This document shows, piece by piece, positions 10,119 to 21,082 of a stretch of DNA of 64,000 nt (position 1 is its first letter; each line of letters begins with the position of its first letter). Position numbers and translations under genes: made by a program. The notes beneath the pieces are model-generated. The model did no database searches. It had not been told where the DNA came from and was given only the letters and a program-made list of their open reading frames with translations. This DNA is from Erythroxylum novogranatense (Eukaryota > Streptophyta > Magnoliopsida > Malpighiales > Erythroxylaceae), in the NCBI GenBank assembly GCA_029891385.1, contig CM057233.1, positions 51,290,063 to 51,354,062 of the forward strand, given 5' to 3'.

Positions 10119-11233
10119 TTGTGTTGTATAAACAGTTAAAATGATAACTAGGTCGGAGTTCCTTTGTGAATTGAGCTGTGTAGCATGCTGCCTGTGTTAA
10201 TTTCGAATTCTGTCCAGAATTAGAGTTTTCGAAATTTTCTTGCATAGACCTGCTCATGAGATGTTGCTGAATGAGTCTATAAATGGAAAAAATTTATCAA
10301 TGTCGTTTGATATGGTTTTGTTAATTTAATTCCCTAAGTTTCGGATGCTGTCCTGTTGAACATTTCTGAAACAGGTATACTTGTAAATTCGAGAATAAAT
10401 TCTAGAAAAAACAATTTTCGGATGGGTTTTCACCAAAACTTCCCTAAGATGTTTTTGAATGTCTCTGTGGATGGAAAAATGTTTTCAAGGTGATTTCCTA
10501 TTTATTTCCGAATTTATTGTATGCTGCTGGGAATGTCTGTGTTGAAAAACACAGATTCTGTTTCGGCTAGATTGCTGAGGTTTGATGAGTTTTTGTTGGA
10601 AATAAATCCTAAAAAACTTCATGGAGCATTTTGTGAACATGTACTAACCTCTGTAATTTTCTCAGCATTTATTGAAATTGTTTCAATTATTATTTCGAGC
10701 AAAAGGCAGAGTTTGACAGTTTTGAGAAAGTTGCTGAGGCTGTTTTGTTTGAAATGATTGGTTGTGTATTTCTGAATTCCAATGCCTTGAATCATTTTTT
10801 ATGTGACTAAAAATGTGTTATATTGATCTGGTATGCATGCCAAAATGAGATTCTTGAAATTTGGTTTCCAATAATTTTTGGATGTCGAATAGGTCACTTT
10901 ATCGTCTCGTTAGATTATTCCGTTATCTTGGTTATTTTGGCCGTCGCAATTTTTGTGACAAGTGCCGGAGTAATCTTGATAACGTGTAGCCTACCTAGAG
11001 ATGCTTAGCATGATAATTTGATATTCTTAAAATTATGTGGAAATCTAGTGATTAATAGTGATTAATCGGTTTCAAGTTTTTCCTATATAGTTTGACTATA
11101 TGGCATGCATGATTTGATGAAAATGTTTCATTAGCACATTAATATAAAGGTTTATATACTTGTTATATTGGTGTTGAGAATTGGGAATGCTTGGATTGAG
11201 AATTAGTCGACTAGATAGCAATTTTCCTTGTGT

Positions 11234-11363
11234 AAGGTGACTTGTTCAGTTGGATAAGTCGACTTACATGTGCAAGAGTCGCATAAGTCGACTTGTATAT
11301 TGATACAAGGCGACTTGTACGTGTGCAGCAGCATAAGTCGACTTGCATTGGATAAGTCGATTT
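11234..11363 (+). repeat. AAGTCGACTT array in the Copia-E leader
   Basis: Perfect copies at 11256, 11285 and 11335, and variants with one or two changes at 11234, 11307 and 11354. It is the counterpart of the eight-copy array at 37866-38038 in Copia-D. Confidence 0.8.
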
Positions 11364-11564
11364 ATATCATGCCTTGGCGGGATGATGGATGATTTTCGGT
11401 ATAAATTCAATGTGATTGATGTCATGCCATAAATTATTCCATATAGTCATGGTGACTATAATCCCATAGCTTAGATGAGACCTGAATTTGAAATCCCTCC
11501 TCGTAATATGACAACTAACGCCTTCCATTAATATGGTAAGAACCAGAGTTCTTCTAGGGTTGAG

Positions 11565-11950
11565 TTGTTGAGCTAACCTCAAGCTCACTTTATACGAATA
11601 TGTTCGAACCATGAAAATAAGATTTTCGGATTAATGGGTCAGTTTTCCTAGAAGCGTTGATTTGTTGAGCTAACCTCAAGGTCAACGTGGACAGAGGCGG
11701 TTGGGTAGTGTACATCGGATAATGCGCATCAAGTGTTGATAACCCAATGAATGTGCACACATCAACCGTTGATAGCACTGATCGATAGTTGTGTCTAAGA
11801 TGTAATTGGTATGTCTGATACCTCCCGAGACATAAGGTGGCTTGTTGAGCTAACCTCAAGGTCATTCTTAATGTCGGTTATCGATGATGCAATTGGTATG
11901 ACTGATACCTACCGATTGACCTAAGAAGTGGCTTGTTGGGCAAACCTAAG
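11565..11950 (+). repeat. Leader hairpin repeats TTGTTGAGCTAACCTCAAG (Copia-E)
   Basis: Copies at 11565, 11662, 11842 and a weaker one at 11933. Each contains TTGAG-CTAAC-CTCAA, a 5-bp stem with a 5-base loop; the loop CTAAC also matches the plant branch-point consensus. Same four copies in Copia-D. Confidence 0.7.
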
Positions 11951-12120
11951 GTCATTCTTAGCAATGTCGGATATCGACCCATTAGGACATTTTGTCACTT
12001 TGTTTCTTGGATTCATAATGAGGGTTATGGATTCTATGAAACTAGTGGGAGCTGTATGCATGTCATTTAAGTCCTTATGATCATGCATTTAACTTAAATC
12101 CTGCATTTAAGTCTATTCTA

Positions 12121-12147
12121 ACAGTGTTTCTCTCTCTCTATGGTTAG
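12121..12147 (+). promoter_or_regulatory. Candidate 3' splice site before Copia-E gag
   Basis: A CTAAC branch-point-like word, a CT-rich tract and TGGTTAG/GTT precede the gag ATG by 11 bases. The same order occurs in Copia-D at 38780-38810. Confidence 0.5.
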
Positions 12148-12158
12148 GTTGTTTGAAG

Positions 12159-12449
12159 ATGTCTTCCAGTGTGAACTTGCGCTCACTAATGGACTCGAAC
12201 AAATTACCTGGACCTGATTTTCTTGATTGGCTAAGAAATCTGAGAAATGTTCTCAGATCTAAGGAACTGGGCTATGTCCTTGATGTTCCACTTTCTGATC
12301 CACTTGCTGTTGATGTTTCTGATAGAGATCAGAAAGTAAGAAGAATAGCTAAAAGAAAACCAAAGGTACTGCCCCAAAGGAACCTCGCTCCATTCGCAAG
12401 ACCGCCACCTGAGGCTAAACCAGAAGTCTATCCGAGTCCTCAAGCGTAA
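12159..12449 (+). pseudogene. Ty1/copia Gag of Copia-E, internally deleted
   Basis: Starts MSSSVNLRSLMDSNKLPGP with the conserved FLDWLRN motif, like Copia-D Gag. After about residue 60 the sequence jumps to the basic region that in Copia-D is about 510 bp downstream, in a shifted frame, so the central Gag domain and the zinc knuckle are lost. The ATG was chosen over an upstream in-frame TTG because it follows the acceptor and matches Copia-D. Non-functional as Gag. The loss resembles that in Copia-1 gag. Confidence 0.8.
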
Positions 12450-12479
12450 GAAGGCATCAGATGCCTCAACTTCTTCAGA

Positions 12480-13972
12480 TATGTTTGTCATTGAGGTTAA
12501 TACTATTTCTGATCACAACATATGGGTATTAGATACCGGTTGGGCTCACATATATGTATGATATGCAGGCCTCGTGGATGAGGCGGCTCATTAAGGGAGA
12601 TATGGACCTACGTGTTGGTAATGGAGCAAAAGTTGCTGCATTAGCCGTAGGGACTTATGTTTTGACACTCCCCAGTGGGCTTGTATTCAATTTGGATGAT
12701 TGTTATTTTGTACCGGTTTTAACAAAGAACATATTGTTTGTTTCTTGTTTAAATAGAGCTGGTTTCCATGTAACTTTTGGAAGCAATGGTTGTTCTATTA
12801 GTTTAAATGGAATGCTCTATGGTACTGGTACATTATGCAATGGAATTTACATATTAGATATGTCACATCCAATTTTGAATGTCAATGACAAGAAAATACA
12901 TAAAAGAGATAATTTAAAATCAACTTACTTATGGCATTGTCGCCTTGGCCACATAAATGAGAGACGCATCGCTAAGCTCCATAAGAGTGGATGTTTACAG
13001 TCATTTGATTATGAATCACATGACACATGTGAATCTTCTTTGTTAGGCAAGATGACTAAGTTACCTTTTAAGGGAAAGGGTGAACGAGCGACTGGATTAT
13101 TAGACCTGATACATTCAGATGTATGTGGTCCGATGTCCATCCATGCCAGAAGTGGTGATCGTTACTTCATTACCTTTATCGATGATTATTCTCGATATGG
13201 GTACTTGTATCTGATGAGATACAAATCTGAAGCGTTTGAAAAGTTCAAACAATTCAGAAATGAAGTAGAAAAACAACTTGGGAAAAGTATTAAGACATTA
13301 CGATCTGATCGTGGTGGCGAATACTTAGACCAAGAGTTTTTGGATTATCTCATAGATAATGGGATTTTATCTCAGTGGACTCCACCTTACACACCACAAA
13401 GACAATGGTGTGGCGAGAAGGAGAAATCGAACCTTCTGGGACATGGTTCGATCTATAATGGGCTTTGCATAGCTACCAAAATCCTTTTGGGGATATGCGC
13501 TTGAGACAATTTGCTTACTTGTTAAACGAGTTCCATCAAAGATAGCTTGATGTTACTCCACATGAGATGTGGACTAACAAGAAACCTTATCTATCTTATT
13601 TGAAAGTTTGGGGTTGTCACCTTATGTGAAGCTTAACAAAGTCGATAAGCTTGAAGCAAAGTCCGACAGTGTTTGTTCGTAGGATATCCTAAAGAAACAA
13701 GAGGATATCAATTCTACCTTCACCGAGGAACAAAAGGTGTTTGTTTCGATGCATGCTGTCTTTTAGAGAAAGAGTTTCTTTTACAAGAAGACAAGGGGAG
13801 CAAAATTGAGCTTGAAGAAGTTCAAGATGCCTGCATGCACGCAGATCAATTGCACGAACTCGAAACCGTAACTCATACAGATGAGGTAACAGCTCAACCT
13901 TCTACTACACACAAAATCGTGAGGTCAAGAGGATACGCCTGCTCCCTAGAGATATGGATTTCTCGTGAGTGA
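12480..13972 (+). pseudogene. Ty1/copia protease end and integrase of Copia-E
   Basis: Protease is reduced to a damaged WVLDTG-type site near 12530. An open frame at 12554-13504 (316 codons) carries the gag-pre-integrase zinc finger (WHCRLGHINERR; a later CESS where CESC is expected) and the integrase core with acidic motifs HSDVCGP, FIDDYSRYG and SDRGGEY. Just after TPPYTPQ the frame slips, destroying the glutamate of the DDE triad. A further frame at 13673-13972 holds the C-terminal FVGYPKETRGYQFY block. Integrase would insert cDNA into chromosomes; this copy is inactive. Confidence 0.88.
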
Positions 13973-14085
13973 ACAGAATGACGTATTGCTCATAGAAGAT
14001 GATGAGCCTACTACCTATGAAGAGGTTCTGAAGAGTTCAGAGTCTGAGAAATGGCTTCGTGCCATGAAATCTGAAATGGATTCCA
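13965..14085 (+). pseudogene. Copia-E reverse transcriptase, N-terminal fragment
   Basis: Encodes the start of the RVT_2 domain (EEVLKSSESEKWLRAMKSEM), nearly identical to Copia-D at 41150-41235. It stops at 14086 where Gypsy-F is inserted. The continuation is at 17162, after loss of about 135 bp. Confidence 0.88.
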
Positions 14086-16479
14086 TATTGGACCCCAAAA
14101 TTTTTGTTTTCTTGATGTTATTAAGCATGAATTATTTTGATTTATGATTTATGGTCTAGATTGATTTTATTGAAAATATTCATGGAAAATTTGGATTTAA
14201 TTGAGTTTGGTATGAAATATGTGTTTATGGAATAAGTGTTAGGAAGAGTAAAAAAATAGTTATGAAAGGGTAATTATGGTTAAGGGCATATTGGTCAAGT
14301 ATTTGAGTTAGGATGATTTTTGGCTTGTAAGAATGGGCTTTTGAGTATTTGGGCTCTTAGGGTTTAGGGATTTAAGGAAGTAAGGAAAATAAGATAAGAA
14401 GAGAAGAAAAGAAGAGAAATAGAAAGGAAGAGAAACCGAAGAAGAGAGTCGGCGACAGTGAGAGGAAGAAGAGAGGAAGAAAAGAGGGAAAGCTTTGTTT
14501 GTAGATCTTTGACGGATTTCAAGTGTTCTTACGGTAAGAATCACTCTTCTATACTTGTTTGTGTTGGATTGAATCTTTGATTTGCTGGAAATGAGTAGAA
14601 ATCGGTGAAGTTAGGGTTTGAGGTGAACTTTGGTAGATTTGTTGTTTTGGTTGTGTTTTTGTGATTGTTGTTGTGTTAGATAAGTGTAGAAATGGAGTAG
14701 GATGCATTATGTAGAGTTTAAGAGTGTTGAATGAACGAAAAGAATAGGTTTGATTCTGCAAAAATCTGGAAAATCTGGGTTCGGATGAGTTTCACACCCA
14801 CACGCCACAGGACAGTTCATGAGCACGCCATGCGCAGTCTGGAAAGGCTGCACACGCCATGTGTGCAAATTAGTTGGTGAGATGCGGCTTGGTGAGACGC
14901 GGCGTGCCAGCGGGTTGGGAGACACGGCGCTCGCGAAGAGGCGCGTACACGCTGCGACGTGTAGGTCTCTCGCCACAAGAGACGGCCTTTGCCATGTGTG
15001 CACGCTTCTCACCATGCGAAGTTTCCAATTTTTGACAGAAATGGTTTTAAACCTTATATCTTTTTCTACAGAGGTCCTTTTGGGGTGATTTTAGAGGCAT
15101 TGTGAGCTAGAGAGATAGGTCTACAAGTTAGATGAAGTGATGAAGTGATGAATTGGTTTCTAAGGATATGGAATTCTAGATAGAAGTTAAGAATGGAACT
15201 TTTGACTTAGCATGAATTATTAAATGAGATTGTGGTTCTTATTTTAGAGAACAAGAGAGGCAAGAGGATCAAGAGGCACAAGAGGAAATTCAATCCTAAG
15301 CAAGAACAAGGTGATATCGTGTGGGTTCATGTTTATAATAAAGTATATAAGTGCTCATTGTTTAGTTTCAAATCAAGCAAGATCTTATACATTCACATCA
15401 CATTATTCACGATCGCATTGCATACTATCATGATTGATCATATTCTGCATTGTGTTATGCATTCATGATTATTATCAAGATTTTTACAAAGGAGTGTTCT
15501 CCTTTCACGAATACAAGTGCATGAATTCAAGCTTTATGAAATATGCATGACAAGCAAGTTTACAAGCAAGTTTACAAGAAAGATTACAAGCAAGTGCCAG
15601 ATTGGCAAACTAGTTTACAAGAATACGAATTATGCATGCTTATGTGGGTTTGCGGTGTCCCTCACGATAGTCAAGTGCACATTGACTCGTAAAGGCTTCT
15701 CCTTTTGCCTGTGTAGCATGTGGTTTCTCGATAGATTCCCTCATGAAACTACGCTCTACACATCAACATTTCGATGGCTATGTGTAGTACGTCACTTAAC
15801 CCGGACACCCAAACCATCATGTTATGTGTTATGAAATGTTATGTGACATGCATCATGATTTATTCAGAAATCAAGCACTTTATAAGAAATGACTCATACA
15901 TGTTGAGTATTATGATTTCAACAAGTATTACGGCAATGAGATATTTTGAATATTATTTTTGCTTATTACTATATTATAAATATGTTCCCACGAGCGTTAT
16001 AGCTCACCCTCTAATCTCCCCATACAGTGACGAGCCGTAGATCGAGTGAGTGAGTCACGAGTACAAGCAACACTCAGCTTATATTTTGTCATGTTTATTT
16101 TCATGACTTTAATTTCATTTCAGTATCATTGGTTCAAGAGTGTTTTATATTTTGGCTCTTGAACTCAGAGTTGTAATTTGTTTTTGAGATATCATCAATT
16201 GAAACATGAATTACGATTTTGGTTGCTTACAAGCATGAAAGCACGTTTTGAGTTTATTCACGATGAGTCCATTGAACTTCGATGGTCTCCTTTCTAAATC
16301 GTTTAATCCATGTTTCGCTTTGTTTACTTAAATTATGCATGAAAGCGGGTTTCAAGTGTACCTTCCAACAGCCCACTACTCTTCCGCGGTCTTTCTTTTG
16401 AAATGTATTAGATGTATTATGATCACGCTTTCCCGCCACGCCTCACACGCCGACGTTGGGCTCCGCAATGGGTCCAACA
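14086..16479 (+). repeat. 5' LTR of Gypsy-F (2394 bp)
   Basis: Starts TATTGGACCCC (first dinucleotide TG mutated to TA) and ends GGGTCCAACA. It contains a purine-rich stretch (14380-14500), a candidate donor CGGTAAGAATC at 14532, a GC-rich section with CGCCATG(T/C)G words (14795-15005), and an end hairpin with a GNRA-type loop (16454-16479). No coding capacity seen. Confidence 0.8.
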
Positions 16480-16484
16480 TTGTT

Positions 16485-16502
16485 TGGTATCGAGTGCCTA
16501 GG
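16485..16502 (+). promoter_or_regulatory. Primer-binding site of Gypsy-F
   Basis: TGGTATCGAGTGCCTAGG five bases after the LTR end. The first seven bases fit initiator tRNA-Met; the remainder is imperfect. Confidence 0.65.
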
Positions 16503-16658
16503 TTTTTGATCTAGGGTGCATGACATGGTTTTCAAGAAATAACTTGCATTGTTTTACACTTGCATAGTTTTACACGAGTGAAACTGTTTATGCATACTTT
16601 GAAAAATTGTCGTACTTGCACTAAAATTTTTCAATGGTTTTCTATTCAAGGAGTGATC

Positions 16659-17171
16659 ATGCCACCTCGAAGGAGAACTCGTGGAGCTACGACTCGATTT
16701 CAATCTCGTCAGGGGAGTACGGATGAATCCCATATTCCTCAAAATGCCGGGACACACTCTGTTCCGATTTCAGAGGCACCTAGTTTGCAACAAGAAGTGC
16801 CTCCTCCGCCTCCTCCTATGCCTCAGGGAACTCCCATGGATCCGAGTTTCTTTCAAGCCTTTGCACAGGCTTTCACGTATGCTATGGGACAGGGATCGCA
16901 GATGCCGATGCAAGCTCCCGTAGACAGGAGTGGACAGTATGACAAGCTCCAGAAGTTTGGGGCTGTGGATTTCAGTGGGACTACAAATCCAGAAGAGGCT
17001 AAAGCTTGGTTGAAGAGGACCGAGAGGGTCCTAGTTCAGATGAGATGCTCAGATGAGGACAAGCTAGATTATGCAATCGATCAGGCGGTGATGCACCGAC
17101 AGGGAGTCGGTGCCCCACAACAAAGTTGTTCCTTCAGTGTTGACATGGAGAGATTTTGTGGACATGGCTAA
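16659..17171 (+). pseudogene. Ty3/gypsy Gag N-terminal part of Gypsy-F
   Basis: Begins MPPRRRTRGATTRFQSRQG, then a proline-rich segment and the start of the retrotransposon gag domain (VDRSGQYDKLQKFGAVDF, KAWLKRTERVLVQMRCS). It ends after about 168 residues; the last codons read across the junction into Copia-E RT DNA, making a small chimeric frame. A short insertion-like change lies near 17085-17125 compared with Gypsy-AB gag. The first in-frame ATG after the leader was taken as start. Confidence 0.85.
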
Positions 17172-17790
17172 AGAATTTCGTCAAAGACAAGGAGTTGACT
17201 ATGACGAGACCTTCAGTCCAGTAGCAATGCTTAAATCCATTAGGATACTCCTAGCCATTGCCGCTCATTATGATTATGAGATATGGCAATGGATGTGAAG
17301 ACGACTTTCTGAATGAAAATCGATCGAGGATGTGTATATGACACAACCTGAGGGCTTCATCTCCTATGATGGAGAAAAGGTATGCAAGCTTCAGAAATCC
17401 ATTTATGTATTAAAGCAAGCATCCAGGAGTTGGAATATCCGTTTTGATGAGACAATCAAAGAGTTTGGTTTCTCACAAAATCCGGATGAACATTGTGTGT
17501 ATAAGAAGGTTAATGGAACTGCAATCGTATTCCTTGTGTTATATGTAGATGACATATTGTTACTAGGAAACGATGTCTCAATGTTTAATCAGTAAAATTT
17601 GGTTGTCCAAACAATTTGCCATAAAAGACCTTGGAGAAGCAACTTATATCCTCGGGATAAAGATCTATAGAGATAGATCAAGAGGTTGCTTGGTCTTTCA
17701 CAATCAACGACATAGACAAGATGCTAAAGAGGTTTAGCATGGAGCAATCCAAGAGAGGGTATCTTCCCATGTCTCATGGGATATCGCTCA
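17162..17790 (+). pseudogene. Copia-E reverse transcriptase, main part
   Basis: Continues RVT_2 with FRQRQGVDYDETFSPVAM and, in the next frame at 17332-17595, YMTQPEGFISYDGEKVCKL and the catalytic YVDDILLLG. One-base changes near 17290 and 17595-17600 break the frame. It copies RNA into DNA in intact relatives; here it is dead despite the retained YVDD. Copia-D 41365-41990 is the homologous, unbroken stretch. Confidence 0.88.
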
Positions 17791-18516
17791 AGTCTATGTG
17801 TCCTAAGACACAGATGAGAGGATGCGCATGAATATGATCCCGTATGCATCTGCAGTAGGATCTATCATGTACGCAATGCTATGTACGAGACCCGATATAT
17901 CATATTCTCTAAGTGTTACGAGCAGATACCAATCGGATCCCGGTGAAGGTCACTGGATGGCTGTCAAGAATATCCTAAAGTACTTGCGAAGAACTAAGGA
18001 TGTTTTCTTGATATATGGAGATGGAAATCTCCAAGTGAGCGAGCATACAGATGCCGCTTTTCAACTGATAAGGATTTACTCTGTGTCCCAATCAGTTACG
18101 CTTTCACATCGAATGGCGGAGCGATCGGTTGGAAGAGTTCCAAGCAAGAGACGCATCACGATTCAACGATCGAGGAAGAGTACATTGCAAAGATCGGATG
18201 CAAAGAAAGGAAGTAGTTTGATCAAGAAGTTCATTATCGAACTTGGTGTAGTTCCCACCGTGATGGGCCCATACAGATTGTATTGTGACAACAATGGAGC
18301 TATTCTTGCAGCGAAAGAACCAAGGTCTCATCAACGATCCAAACACGCACTCACCGATACCGCCTCGATTCGGGAGATCATTGCGGGGTGATGTCCCGAA
18401 GAGAGAATTCCACAGAGCGTAACATTGTTGATCCGTTGACAAAGCCATTGTCACGTAAGAATTTTGATTCTCATGTACTCGCTTATGGTATTAGATACCA
18501 AGGCGATTGGCTTTAG
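17791..18516 (+). pseudogene. Copia-E RNase H
   Basis: An open frame from 17822 gives YASAVGSIMYAMLCTRPDIS and later LYCDNNGAILAAKEPRSHQR, the standard copia RNase H blocks. Indels between about 18040 and 18230 and near 18385 shift the frame. The final TAG at 18514 corresponds to the GDWL-stop end in Copia-D. The polypurine tract follows directly. Confidence 0.85.
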
Positions 18517-18519
18517 GTC

Positions 18520-18531
18520 AAGTGGGAGATT
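18520..18531 (+). promoter_or_regulatory. Polypurine tract of Copia-E
   Basis: AAGTGGGAGATT lies directly before the 3' LTR start TGTAGG at 18532. In Copia-D the equivalent tract is directly followed by TGTTAG instead. Confidence 0.7.
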
Positions 18532-19129
18532 TGTAGGTGTAAGTCGACTTGTACCATCTGTAAGTCGACTTATGCTTGTTTCGATCGATAAGTCGCCTTG
18601 TTCACCAAAGTAAGTCGACTTATGTATGTCCATACCATAAGATTGTTAGAGTAGTGCCTAAAGGCAATCCCTTTAGCGCATTTTGTTCATAGTCATGCAT
18701 GCACTTTATGAATAAATAAAGCAAGGCATATTTCATTTATTTGATGTTCATTTTGTTATGAATTGATGTTGATCTTTAATCAAATTAATGAAGTCCATGA
18801 TATATGACATAGCATGAAGGAAATTATGATGTGATCATACTACTGAGATTCCTATCATGTGCAATTATGTTAGTATCTAAATTATCCCTAGTCATAGGAT
18901 TAACGAGACTGGACATTGTTAATCTGGATAGACTAGCACATGTCATATTCCTTGATTGGATCAAGCAGTGGATCTCAGAAACTGTAAATATTGAGATATT
19001 TAGATTTGACATGTTGATGCTTACTAGTGGTAGTAAGTACATTGGATGACCTGTCATGAGATCATCACATGGGTATTCTATTATAATGTCAGTGATAATC
19101 TCATCATAGCAATGGTGCAAGTATCCTTA
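18532..19129 (+). repeat. 3' LTR of Copia-E, first part
   Basis: Colinear with 7995-8590, including the palindrome block (18532-18643). It is interrupted at 19130 by the solo LTR. Confidence 0.9.
19125..19129. repeat. Left TSD CCTTA of the solo LTR
   Basis: CCTTA here and again at 21078-21082, exactly flanking the solo LTR. Confidence 0.88.
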
Positions 19130-21077
19130 TGTAAGTACAAGTCGACTTGTACTACTGATAAGTCGACTTGTTCTTGAAAAGTACCGATAAGTCGACTTGT
19201 ACATTGGATAAGTCGACTTATTCAAGGATCGATCTTGTTTATTTGTGCCCTAAAGGCAATCCCTTTAGCGCTTTTATTCACAATCGTGCGCATCGAATGA
19301 ATAAATAAAGAAAAGGCATAATTCATTAATTTGATGTTCATGAACATTGTTTATGAATTGATTGGATCTTTAATCGATTAATGAAGTCCATGATATATGA
19401 CATAGCATGAAGGAAATTATGATATGATCATACTCCCGAGATTCCTATCATGTGCAATTATGTCAAGATCAAATTCTCCTAGTCATAGGATTAATGAGAC
19501 CGACATCATTAATCCGGATGGACTAGCACATGTCATATTCCTTGATTGGATCAAGCGGTGGATCCCGTAAACCGTAAATATGAGATATTTAGAATTGACA
19601 TGTGGATGCTTACTAGCGGTAGTAAGTTCATTGATGACCCGCCATGAGATCATCACATGGATATCTTATCTAATGTCGGTGATAATCTCATCATAGAATG
19701 GTGCAAGTATCCTTAGACTTGAGGTACTCAAGGATATCTTGGATACTGATTCTGTGCTTTGACTCCATTCCTTGTTGCCTTCCAGAGGTAGCTCATAGGG
19801 TGGTGCTTGGGTACAACTTGAGGTATTCGAAGGTAATTGAGTAGCCAATAAAGGATTCACCACTTCTGGATTAGCAGAGGAGATACCCATGGCCTCTTGT
19901 CAGGATCATTACTCGGAAATCTCTGGCCAGAGTGAATATGTCATGAAGAGTGTCTTCATGGACATATAGAGTAATGAGTCCTAGGACGAGATCTGTTATC
20001 ACTTGGGCTAGACTCAGTCTAGTAAGAGTTGACACTTTGACCATACTCATAACCAAGTGGGGTATAGGATGGTGAAAGGACTAATTGCACCAGAATTGTC
20101 ATGGAAGGGTTTGTGATCCGGTTCGTGATGAATACATCAAACCGATTACTTTTCGGTCAATTGGGGTCATGATGTGTTGCTAGATACCTCCATGACTTGC
20201 TCAGATTAATTGTTAATCTAAGTGGCCAACATAACCGGAGCCTAAAGGGTCACACGCTTAAGAGTGTTTCAGAGAATCAGAAAATAGTAATTGGACGAGT
20301 TCCAATTATGGAGAGCATTAGATTAAATGGATCCCAATGGATTGGGATATGTCCCATGAGATCGCGACATCAATATTGCTAAGAAAGGTTTTGAGTCGTT
20401 TCAAAGATCGGGGTCCTAGAGGGTTTGGTAGGACCAATTCCCAGTTTGACTGGTCTGCTTTAGCAATTATATATATTAATTAATTAAGTAAATAATTAAT
20501 TAATATATATAAAGATATAGCCATGTGCACGTTGGATGAAGGGAGAAGAGATAAAGCCATTTGACTTTTCAACTTATTACTTTATTAAGTTAAAGAAATG
20601 AATGGCTATTAATCATCCAAATGTTAGCTTCTTAAGGAAGCATCTTTAATGGTTAAAGAAAGACATATAAAAGGCTTATGAAGGGTAGATGGTCGACGGT
20701 TTTGAAAGGAGAGGAAGACAAAAGGTTTTTCTTAAGTGTTAAGGAAAAGCTTGGAAAGTGATTTCATCTTCTTCTTCTTCATCAAGCACCATCGATTTTC
20801 TCTTCTTCCAAGCAAGTCTCCAACGCTTCCTTCACTCTCCAGATGAGGTAGGTCTAGCGCCTTTAATCTGTTCTAGCTATTCCCGGGTCAAAGGGGTTTG
20901 ACTCGGTTAGGTTTTCTGATCTCTGCGTGGATCACCTTTAGAGATAGTCTCTATTGGCTATTTAGGTTGATGTCTTCATACCGATACCAAGATCCTGGGT
21001 TCGGGAAGGTCCCGGGAACAAAAATTTTTGTTTTCCGCTGCCGGTACATGTGATGTACCTCCCGGGATTTTCCTACA
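19130..21077 (+). mobile_element. Solo copia LTR (1948 bp) inside Copia-E 3' LTR
   Basis: A complete LTR, TGTAAG...CCTACA, with no PBS, internal region or second LTR, flanked by CCTTA on both sides: the product of LTR-LTR recombination. It is related to but distinct from the Copia-D/E LTRs. It carries its own AAGTCGACTT array at the start (19139, 19160, 19189, 19210), an AT palindrome (20469-20510), TATA-like CATATAAAAGG (20664-20674), donor GAG/GTAGGT (20847/20848) and a TGTGA hairpin. Confidence 0.93.
21043..21059 (+). other. LTR-end hairpin with TGTGA loop (solo LTR)
   Basis: GGTACA-TGTGA-TGTACC, a perfect 6-bp stem ending 18 bases before the LTR 3' end. It is followed by TCCCGGGATTTTCCTACA, shared with the Copia-E and Copia-D LTR ends. 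Confidence 0.75.
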
Positions 21078-21082
21078 CCTTA

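Larger units (their letters stand above)
10119..12147 (+). other. Copia-E leader (PBS to gag)
   Basis: About 2 kb without a convincing gene, alignable to the Copia-D leader (36746-38810). It contains an AAGTCGACTT array at 11234-11363, four TTGTTGAGCTAACCTCAAG-type repeats at 11565-11950, and a splice-acceptor-like end. Short open frames (10521-10757, 10823-11008) recur in both leaders, but I see no constraint on their protein sequence. Confidence 0.7.
14086..17161 (+). mobile_element. Gypsy-F: truncated Ty3/gypsy element nested in Copia-E RT
   Basis: An LTR (14086-16479), PBS and the first part of gag, then an abrupt return to Copia-E RT sequence at about 17162. The rest of the element and its 3' LTR are missing, as are about 135 bp of Copia-E, which points to a single deletion. 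The Gag is related to that of Gypsy-AB but the LTR is different. Confidence 0.85.

Noticed and set aside
10521..11008. Small leader ORFs shared by Copia-E and Copia-D (also 37148-37635)
   Set aside because: Conservation is that of the whole leader at DNA level; both proteins lack recognisable features, and the region would be intronic under the splice model.
16441..16502. tRNA gene-like sequence near the Gypsy-F PBS
   Set aside because: Only the PBS complement to a tRNA 3' end is present; no A/B boxes or cloverleaf.
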